The position numbers and the translations under genes are program-made. The notes under the pieces are model-generated. The model did no database searches. It was not told the origin of the DNA and was given only the letters and a program-made list of their open reading frames with translations. Shown here one piece after another: positions 1-5,334 of a stretch of 9,374 nucleotides of DNA. The stretch lies in the NCBI GenBank assembly GCA_903842755.1, contig CAIMNF010000065.1:1-9374 (forward strand), in the 5' to 3' direction. Every line of letters starts with the position of its first letter. Within the stretch, counting starts at the first letter, position 1. Source of the DNA: Oligoflexia bacterium (lineage in GTDB: Bacteria; Bdellovibrionota; UBA1018; CAIMNF01).

Positions 1-117
1 ACCAAGCGGATCGAAGAACTGATGACGCTGATTCGTGAAAAAGTACAATACTTCGACGAAGACGCGCCATTTTACCGGGCGATTGATGAATTGGTTCAAT
101 TGACCGAGCGACTCTAG
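1..117 (+). CDS. C-terminal end of an unidentified protein (5' truncated by window edge)
   Basis: Frame 1 is open from the first base to a TAG at 115-117 and gives 38 residues, charged and probably alpha-helical (begins TKRIEELMTLIREK, ends ELVQLTERL). The start lies outside the window. I do not recognise the family from so short a piece. Coding use looks normal and the frame ends exactly where the convergent minus-strand gene ends: the palindrome CTAG at 114-117 supplies the TAG stop of both genes. That tidy junction supports both frames being real. Confidence 0.6.
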   Translation, partial: TKRIEELMTLIREKVQYFDEDAPFYRAIDELVQLTERL

Positions 118-794
118 TCTTTAATCTGAATCGTAATTTGTTTTGCCTTGGATAAGCGAATCGAGGGTTCCGGTACCCCAAAGTCGGTGAGCCCAATTTT
201 TAAGGGGCTTTCGTACTCTTTTTTTGGAAGGAGGATTTGGGCATAATGGTCTTCGTCGATTAAAAAGCCCAAGGTGTCAAAGAAAGCGTCTTCGGATGCA
301 AGGTTGGGGTCGGCGACGGTAATTTGATTGGCTAAAATAAAAATTCGTTTTTTGGGTTGGTCTTGGTTGATCTGTTTTAGCATTCTCAATAAAGTCACTT
401 TCCAGTTTTGATCGGGGTCGGAAACGCGGTGGGAAAGTTTAACGGGGGGGCGGTTTAGTTGAAGCTGAGTAAGCGGTGATTCTGTTCGAGGAGAATCCGA
501 TCGTTCTTTTGTTGTTGTACTGGCCGTACTTGCAGTTGCCGCTAGAGGAGCGGCGGTAGTGGGCGTCGTTTGTTGAGCCGAAAGCGGGGTCTGGGGGATG
601 GACGACGTGACCAATTGACGCGTAAATGTTTGATCGTTTTCAATCGTTTCTATTTTTGTGTTGAGGCGAGCAATTTCTGTCTTAAGAATTTGAATCTGGA
701 CGTAAAGCCCCCCGATGGTTCCAAAGACTGCAATGCCTAAAATAAATGTGCGTAAATCTAAAATAAAGCCTTTCGTTGCTGTGGTCACTTTCAT
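114..794 (-). CDS. Single-pass inner-membrane protein with coiled coil, Thr/Ser/Ala/Pro linker and C-terminal domain
   Basis: The protein has 226 residues and I recognise no family. Residues about 15-36 form one strongly hydrophobic helix after a short N-terminus containing K2, K8 and R15, which predicts the N-terminus in the cytoplasm and the bulk in the periplasm. Residues 36-58 look like a short coiled coil. Residues 60-115 are a low-complexity linker rich in T, S, A, P and Q, suited to crossing the periplasm or cell wall. Residues 118-226 form a compact mixed domain (begins KLSHRVSDPDQNW, ends KAKQITIQIKD). The ATG overlaps the stop of the upstream barrel gene as ATGA, implying translational coupling and membership in the lipoprotein-barrel operon. 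The layout (anchor, coiled coil, flexible spacer, terminal domain) resembles envelope-spanning connectors, but its function is unknown. Its stop shares CTAG with the convergent plus-strand gene. Confidence 0.8.
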   Translation of the reverse strand: MKVTTATKGFILDLRTFILGIAVFGTIGGLYVQIQILKTEIARLNTKIETIENDQTFTRQLVTSSIPQTPLSAQQTTPTTAAPLAATASTASTTTKERSDSPRTESPLTQLQLNRPPVKLSHRVSDPDQNWKVTLLRMLKQINQDQPKKRIFILANQITVADPNLASEDAFFDTLGFLIDEDHYAQILLPKKEYESPLKIGLTDFGVPEPSIRLSKAKQITIQIKD

Positions 795-1417
795 AATGTA
801 GTCAATTTAACTCCTATTGAAAAAATATAACCCGAATAGTTGATGGTGTATCCACCGCTCCCGAATAAACTTAATGAACTTAAGTAACTACCTCGCAGTA
901 GAATGAGAAAATTTGGATTAAACGGTATTTCGACCAGCACCCCTGGTTTCATGTCTAACAGAGAAGCAGAAAACTGGCCTAGTCCCCCGGCCCCGGTATC
1001 GGAGGGTGAAAAACTGGTAAACCCAAAGTTTAATTCAACCGCTGGAGAAATTCCCCATGCTTTACTTTCTACTTGGTTATCCAGAATGACCCGTTCCCCA
1101 TTCATTCGAATAAAATGATAAGCAGCACCTAAAGCGACGCGTGTCAGGGGGGTTTGACCTAAATTGGAAGTTAAGAACTGGGAGAAAGATAGGGTGGCGA
1201 CGGTTCTGAAATCAAACAGGGCAACGTTGTAATCAATCTCATAACCGGTACTCGATGTGAGGGTTCGATGATTGAGGTTTGTGGAAGTGCTGCTTGATCC
1301 CGACGCGGCACTGAGGCTTGTAAAACAGTAATTTGCATCAAAGGAGGCCGCAGTATGGAATCCCGCAAACGCCAACGGAGAAGCGAAAAACGCAATCCAC
1401 AAAATCAGGTTCCGCAC
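791..1417 (-). CDS. Small outer-membrane beta-barrel protein with signal peptide
   Basis: The protein has 208 residues. Residues 1-18 form a classic Sec signal peptide (MRNLILWIAFFASPLAFA) with likely cleavage after AFA. The mature part is rich in alternating hydrophobic/polar and aromatic segments separated by Ser/Gly/Thr loops, as expected for a barrel of about eight strands. It ends in a strand-like segment (YIFSIGVKLTTL), although the last residue is Leu rather than the usual Phe. The only sensible start is GTG at 1415-1417; no ATG or TTG lies in frame between it and the upstream in-frame stop, and the Shine-Dalgarno sequence is weak. It follows the PEGA-TPR lipoprotein gene by 54 bp and overlaps the next gene by 4 bp (ATGA). 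No specific barrel family is recognised. It may be a surface partner of the inner-membrane machinery encoded nearby, which is inference from context. Confidence 0.8.
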   Translation of the reverse strand: MRNLILWIAFFASPLAFAGFHTAASFDANYCFTSLSAASGSSSTSTNLNHRTLTSSTGYEIDYNVALFDFRTVATLSFSQFLTSNLGQTPLTRVALGAAYHFIRMNGERVILDNQVESKAWGISPAVELNFGFTSFSPSDTGAGGLGQFSASLLDMKPGVLVEIPFNPNFLILLRGSYLSSLSLFGSGGYTINYSGYIFSIGVKLTTL

Positions 1418-1471
1418 CTGTTCAGTATGGCAGAGATTCGGTAAAAGTTAAGAGCCAATATTCTGGCCGGA

Positions 1472-2386
1472 TTAGGGATTATTTGCGTCAGCCGCTTGTT
1501 TTTTGGCGTCGGCTTCTTTTTTCTTCTTTTCAATATCAATTAAAGAGGCTGGGTACCGAAGGGCGGCAGAGGGTTTGTCTAGCTTCGGTAAATTGAGCTT
1601 TTCATAAACGCGCCCCAAGTAGGTATAAGCGATTTTATCGTAGGGATCGATCTTTAGGCATCGCTCCCAAGCCTGTTTTGCTCCTTGAAAGTCATTTTGC
1701 AAGTATCGAAGAGAGCCCTTCAGTAACCAGGCTTGCGATAAGTACTCGTCCTGCTCAATTGCACTATCGATCAGCTGATTAGCTTTGGTAAAATCCTTTG
1801 CAGTGATCGCTTGCTGAGCCAAAAACATATTATCGACAATCTTGTCATTCTTATCCCGATCAAATTTCGCCTGCCCATTTCCCAAAAACCGGGACGAAAA
1901 CATCGCATCTTTGTAGAATGAGGTTGTATTTTCTAGCAGGGCAACTCTCAGTTTCAAATCTTCTACGAGTTTCTTTAGTTCTTCTTCGTCCTTCTTTTTT
2001 TTCTCTTCCGGAGATTGAGGAGGCTTTTGGTCCTCATTCTTTGCGACAGCCTTAGACGCTTCAATTTCGTCGGCGGTCATCGGATCAAGTTTTGCATTGA
2101 TGGCGAGTGTCTCGCCTTCGGTGGCTCGGATCAAAATTTCTTTAGGCTTGTAGTTTTGTTTCTCTACCACTAAGAAGAACACGTCCCCAAGTTTTGCGTC
2201 GCCGGTGATTTCAATTGGAGTAACGCCGACCAGCTTTTTCTCGTTAGAGGTCAAATCACGCGTATACACTTGTGCGCCTGCAGGATAAGTCTTGACCGAA
2301 TACCGAGTCGCGCACCCCAGATGCCCTAAGCACAACGCGGCAGCGAAGACTCGTGCAAGGTTTTTTAGTTTGTTTTTATACTGCAT
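1472..2386 (-). CDS. PEGA-domain and TPR lipoprotein
   Basis: The protein has 304 residues. An N-terminal signal (residues 1-24) ends at Cys25 in HLGC-ATRY, a probable but imperfect lipobox (His at -3), so lipidation is likely rather than certain. Residues 27-103 match the PEGA domain pattern: a SVKTYPAGAQVY strand, then a VGVTPIEI turn and a FFLVVEKQNYKP strand. Residues 120-160 are highly charged and look coiled-coil. Residues about 182-264 hold two to three tetratricopeptide-type helix pairs (for example NQLIDSAIEQDEYLSQAW and LRYLQNDFQGAKQAW), followed by a Lys/Ala-rich tail. PEGA domains usually bind or dock at the envelope, and TPRs bind other proteins, so a periplasmic scaffold is the likely role. 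The start has a strong Shine-Dalgarno GAGGAGG at 2394-2400, 7 nt before the ATG. It heads an operon with the barrel gene and the single-pass protein gene, and lies downstream of a sigma-28-like promoter. Confidence 0.85.
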   Translation of the reverse strand: MQYKNKLKNLARVFAAALCLGHLGCATRYSVKTYPAGAQVYTRDLTSNEKKLVGVTPIEITGDAKLGDVFFLVVEKQNYKPKEILIRATEGETLAINAKLDPMTADEIEASKAVAKNEDQKPPQSPEEKKKKDEEELKKLVEDLKLRVALLENTTSFYKDAMFSSRFLGNGQAKFDRDKNDKIVDNMFLAQQAITAKDFTKANQLIDSAIEQDEYLSQAWLLKGSLRYLQNDFQGAKQAWERCLKIDPYDKIAYTYLGRVYEKLNLPKLDKPSAALRYPASLIDIEKKKKEADAKKQAADANNP

Positions 2387-2393
2387 TGCGCGG

Positions 2394-2400
2394 CCTCCTC
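2394..2400 (-). promoter_or_regulatory. Strong Shine-Dalgarno of the PEGA-TPR lipoprotein gene
   Basis: GAGGAGG on the minus strand, 7 nt upstream of the ATG at 2386. It fixes this start and is the strongest ribosome site in the window. Confidence 0.8.
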
Positions 2401-2417
2401 TTTATTCCCTATTGACT

Positions 2418-2444
2418 CTATCGTCTTTCGCTCACTAGACTTTA
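2418..2444 (-). promoter_or_regulatory. Sigma-28 (FliA)-like promoter of the lipoprotein operon
   Basis: On the minus strand, TAAAGTCT (2437-2444), an 11-nt spacer, then GACGATAG (2418-2425). The enterobacterial FliA consensus is TAAAGTTT-N11-GCCGATAA; the match is 6/8 in each half at the exact spacing. The transcript would start near 2411 and leave a leader of about 24 nt that contains the GAGGAGG ribosome site. The promoter before the rotor-stator operon has the same layout, which strengthens both calls. The upstream edge directly abuts the ATG of the divergent barrel gene. Confidence 0.6.
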
Positions 2445-3143
2445 ATGAAAGTGGGCCTTTCGTTAAAAAAAGTTTTGGTCATTTTGTTGTCGCTCGCAAT
2501 TCCTTACAAGGCAGCCTTCTCGTTGGCGGATGTGCCCACGTTTCGACTTTCGTTTGGGGAGTCGTTCGTCAATATCACGGCGGGTTCAACAAATGGATCG
2601 GGATATTTTAATAGCACAAACTCCCCTACACCCGTTGGAAGTGCGTTGACACTAAATCCGATGTTTTTGTGGGATATTCCGTCTATTAGGTCCAGAATTG
2701 GAGTTACGCTCCTCATGGATCTGGGCAGTCAGTATGGATTTATGACGGCGGTAGGGGTGGGGGTTTCGGGAGTGTTTTACCCCATGGGACTTTCGTCGGG
2801 TCGCGAGGCACGCGATGACGGAGTAGAGTTTGTCAAAACCAGAATGAGCCCCTACTTTCACTTTGCGGTGATCCCTACAAAAATTAGTTTTTCACTTCCT
2901 CTTTCTTCCAGCACGACCACACCTACTTCAAGTTCAGGGGCAATTAATCAACCATATTTTGCCGCCGAAGTTATAGAGACTGATTTAGGTGTCGGATTAG
3001 ATTATCCTTTTTCGGAGAATATTGTGGCCTTTGTAGAGCTTGAATATCGATTTGCGGCTTATACAGCCCAAGAGACAACGACGGGCGCGATTTCTTACAG
3101 TGGGCCTGCGCTAATGCTTGGAATTATGACCAATTTTTATTAG
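2445..3143 (+). CDS. Outer-membrane beta-barrel protein with signal peptide
   Basis: The protein has 232 residues. The N-terminus has basic residues (K2, K8, K9) followed by a hydrophobic stretch to about residue 27, a Sec signal peptide with likely cleavage around AFS-LA-D. The mature part has alternating amphipathic strands with Ser/Thr/Gly-rich loops and ends in MTNFY, an aromatic C-terminus typical of BAM-inserted barrels. ATG at 2445 is the first possible start after an in-frame stop at 2436; GTG at 2451 is an alternative and neither has a visible Shine-Dalgarno. It is divergent from the lipoprotein gene (58-bp gap) and convergent with motB (23-bp gap). No family is recognised. It is a generic small barrel similar in style to the one at 791-1417, and its link to the neighbouring machinery is inferred from position only. 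Confidence 0.8.
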   Translation: MKVGLSLKKVLVILLSLAIPYKAAFSLADVPTFRLSFGESFVNITAGSTNGSGYFNSTNSPTPVGSALTLNPMFLWDIPSIRSRIGVTLLMDLGSQYGFMTAVGVGVSGVFYPMGLSSGREARDDGVEFVKTRMSPYFHFAVIPTKISFSLPLSSSTTTPTSSSGAINQPYFAAEVIETDLGVGLDYPFSENIVAFVELEYRFAAYTAQETTTGAISYSGPALMLGIMTNFY

Positions 3144-3166
3144 GTCACTTTAAGTTCGACGGGCTA

Positions 3167-4489
3167 TCACTTCGGATTGTTGGGGTCTGGCGGCGCAGAA
3201 TCGCTAGACAAAGGCTTCGATTGCGCTGCCGCCTCGGCCGCGGTTAATGGGACTTGAGGATCTGGATCACTCGCCACTACAGGCGCTACAGGTGATTTGC
3301 CTTTTCTAGCGTTCCCGCGTGCAGTCTTTGATTTGCTGTTAGCGGGTGTCGGAAGTGGCGTCGGATCCGGCGAAGCTGGTTTTCTTAACGGTGAGTTTAA
3401 ACTCCTAATTTCTTCTTTGCGTGCAGAAGTTTGCTTCACATATTTTTCGGTCTCGGTTTCGGAGTTTGAAATTTTCCTTTCAATCTCTTGTAATTTATTT
3501 TGCATGTCGGCTAAGCGTTTCGCTGCTTGATTTTTTTCTTCTGTTTCCTTAAGCCTAGCCTCAGCAAGTTTTAGCTTTGCTTCGGTCGAGTTTACGTCGT
3601 GATCAATTTTTTCCCGCCAGGTTGGCTCCCCTTCTCCGTCCCGGACTAGCGGCGTTTTCGCTTTTTCAGGGTCAAGTTCGGGCGAGTCTGCGCTCACGAA
3701 CTCTCCACCCTTCATTGCGTGAATGGCGTCTTCCATTTCGCGACTAAAGGCGATCGTCACAATCACGCGGCGATTGACATCTTGGTTGTCAGGGATGGGA
3801 TCCCCTTTACTGTCCCGATTCGGGAGGAGCGGGCGTGAGGATCCATATCCCTTGGCAGTCAGTTTGGAGGGATCAAAGCCATAGCGTTCGAACTGACGAA
3901 TGACCGTCGAAGCTCTCGCTGAAGAGAGTTCCCAATTTGAAGGAAAAAGGGTAGAAAAAATGGGTTCGTCGTCGGTATGCCCTTCCACAGTTACCGAATC
4001 TGCTTTAATATTTCTTTTAATATTGTCTATAAGCTTCTCTAAGACAAATGCGGAGTCCTTCGTTAAAATAGCTGTCCCCGATACAAAGTGAAGTGACCCT
4101 TGAAAGCGGAGTTCGATTTCCGAGTCCCGTGCAACGAGTTCCACTTTTTTATCTAATCCGGCTTGCGTCACTAGTTCTTTGACCTCGGCCTCTAGCTTTT
4201 TGACCGATGGATTGATTCGAATCTGTCCGCCGAAGTACCGCGCGACGTCCTTTCGCACAATTTCGAATTTTTTCTCGTCAATTTTACTAAACGAGTACAT
4301 CAGCACGAAAAATCCGAACAAAAGAGTCATCATGTCCGCATAGCTCACTAGCCAGTTGGATTCGTCATGAGCCATCGCGGCTTCGCCATCTCCGCCGTGT
4401 CCACTCTTTTTAGAATGGCGCGGGCGCGTGGCCGCTTTAACCGGTGAATCGACTTGCTCTGGTTTTTTTTGAGAAGGCGAGTTAGCCAT
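3167..4489 (-). CDS. motB: MotB-type stator protein with OmpA-like peptidoglycan domain and long C-terminal extension
   Basis: MotB is the ion-channel and anchoring half of the flagellar-type stator. Residues 45-68 form its single membrane helix (NWLVSYADMMTLLFGFFVLM), and Asp52 in SYAD is the family's ion-carrying aspartate. Residues 70-86 fit the periplasmic plug/linker region. Residues about 132-248 are an OmpA-like domain with the expected peptidoglycan-contact motifs: EGHTDD (169-174), NWELSSARAS (185-194) and VNRRV (238-242). Unlike ordinary MotB proteins, which end soon after this domain, it continues for about 190 residues: a predicted coiled coil (about 300-363), then a Pro/Ser/Lys/Ala-rich tail. 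The 40-residue N-terminus is basic and cytoplasmic. The gene lies 16 bp after motA with a weak AGGT ribosome site and ends in adjacent TGA TAG stops. The stator assignment is firm; its rotor is probably the FliF-FliG-like pair of the same operon. Confidence 0.93.
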   Translation of the reverse strand: MANSPSQKKPEQVDSPVKAATRPRHSKKSGHGGDGEAAMAHDESNWLVSYADMMTLLFGFFVLMYSFSKIDEKKFEIVRKDVARYFGGQIRINPSVKKLEAEVKELVTQAGLDKKVELVARDSEIELRFQGSLHFVSGTAILTKDSAFVLEKLIDNIKRNIKADSVTVEGHTDDEPIFSTLFPSNWELSSARASTVIRQFERYGFDPSKLTAKGYGSSRPLLPNRDSKGDPIPDNQDVNRRVIVTIAFSREMEDAIHAMKGGEFVSADSPELDPEKAKTPLVRDGEGEPTWREKIDHDVNSTEAKLKLAEARLKETEEKNQAAKRLADMQNKLQEIERKISNSETETEKYVKQTSARKEEIRSLNSPLRKPASPDPTPLPTPANSKSKTARGNARKGKSPVAPVVASDPDPQVPLTAAEAAAQSKPLSSDSAPPDPNNPK

Positions 4490-4505
4490 AAGATTTACCT
4501 AAAAA

Positions 4506-5315
4506 CTAGGCCGCCTTTCCTTGTTTTCCTTGGCCTTGGCCCTCGGTAGGTTGGCGATCTTTTTGATCTAAGAACGATTTCAAATATTCGGAAATCAGTA
4601 AGGGGTGTCGCTTCTCTTGAATCATCAGGATTCCCTCTTTAATCAAGTTCCGCATGATGATGTCTTGACTTGCAACCTCGTGCATTTTTTCCGCGATCGG
4701 AATAAAGACCAAGTTTGCAGCGACCAGACCATAAAAAGTAGCAACGAGGGCGGTCGCCATGGCCGACCCTACGCGGTCCTGCGCACCGGGTTCTCCAAGA
4801 GTTTGAAGTAAGCTGATCATTCCGACCGTCGCTCCAAGGAGTCCAAAGGCGGGGGGAAACCTAGAAATGGTGTGCCAAACCTTTACGTCGTCGTGGTCCC
4901 GCTTTTTCTTTCCATCGATCGAATTCGTCAAAATGTTCTCCAGGTCCTCGTGTCCAAATCCAAACTCCACGAGCATTTGCATTCCTTCCTTAAAGAATGG
5001 ATGTGCTTCTTCAGGAATCTGATCGATCGAAGACTTCGGGTTTGCGCGGTACACTTGCGACGTATTGACGATAATGTCGATCATTTCGACATAGTCGAAT
5101 TCGCTCTTTCCCAAAACTTTTTTAACCACCACTTTCAACGCTGCAAACAATCGACTGAAAGGAAAACAAAGTAACGCAACTGTAAAAGTCCCTCCCAGAA
5201 CGATCATCATTCCGTGCGGATCCAAGAATACTTTTACGCTTTTGGAAGCACTTGTAATCGTAAAGAGAAAAACCGTTAAGGCACTGATTATTCCAAAAAT
5301 TCCTGCTAAATTCAT
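4506..5315 (-). CDS. motA: MotA-type stator protein
   Basis: The protein has 269 residues, and the length and four helices (about 2-21, 34-52, 148-171, 184-205) fit MotA/PomA rather than TolQ or ExbB. The TM3 motif is FPPAFGLLGATVGM (153-166), with the family prolines at 154-155; TM4 carries ATFYGLVAANLVFIPIAEKM (192-211). Where Na+-driven PomA has Thr in TM3 this protein has Ala162, while Thr193 in TM4 is kept, a pattern closer to proton-driven MotA (my alignment by eye). In the cytoplasmic loop Arg90 and Asp98 sit where E. coli MotA has the rotor-contacting Arg90 and Glu98. The Gln/Gly/Lys-rich tail is short. AGGAGA at 5324-5329 lies 8 nt before the ATG. It follows the 655-aa gene by 19 bp and precedes motB by 16 bp, so the stator is cotranscribed with its presumed rotor. 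Confidence 0.93.
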   Translation of the reverse strand: MNLAGIFGIISALTVFLFTITSASKSVKVFLDPHGMMIVLGGTFTVALLCFPFSRLFAALKVVVKKVLGKSEFDYVEMIDIIVNTSQVYRANPKSSIDQIPEEAHPFFKEGMQMLVEFGFGHEDLENILTNSIDGKKKRDHDDVKVWHTISRFPPAFGLLGATVGMISLLQTLGEPGAQDRVGSAMATALVATFYGLVAANLVFIPIAEKMHEVASQDIIMRNLIKEGILMIQEKRHPLLISEYLKSFLDQKDRQPTEGQGQGKQGKAA

Positions 5316-5334
5316 ATGCTCGCTCTCCTAAGTT

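Noticed and set aside
1451..1471. GCCA ... TGGC inverted repeat between the lipoprotein and barrel genes
   Set aside because: The stem has only 4 bp and lacks a U-run or a known operator match; chance is the simpler explanation.
2412..2441. TTGACT ... TAGACT as a sigma-70 promoter for the plus-strand barrel gene
   Set aside because: The spacing is 18 nt and the -10 half is poor; the implied start would fall inside the coding frame. I saw nothing better, so no plus-strand promoter is annotated.
3144..3166. Possible bidirectional terminator between the barrel gene and motB
   Set aside because: The 23-bp gap contains only a short ACTTTAAGT near-palindrome with no usable loop and no U-run.
3167..5315. 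MotA/MotB pair as ZorA/ZorB of a Zorya phage-defence system or as ExbB/ExbD or TolQ/TolR
   Set aside because: MotA has the four-helix MotA layout and MotB an intact peptidoglycan-binding domain; there is no ZorC, ZorD or ZorE, no TonB or TolA, and the partners are FliF/FliG-like.
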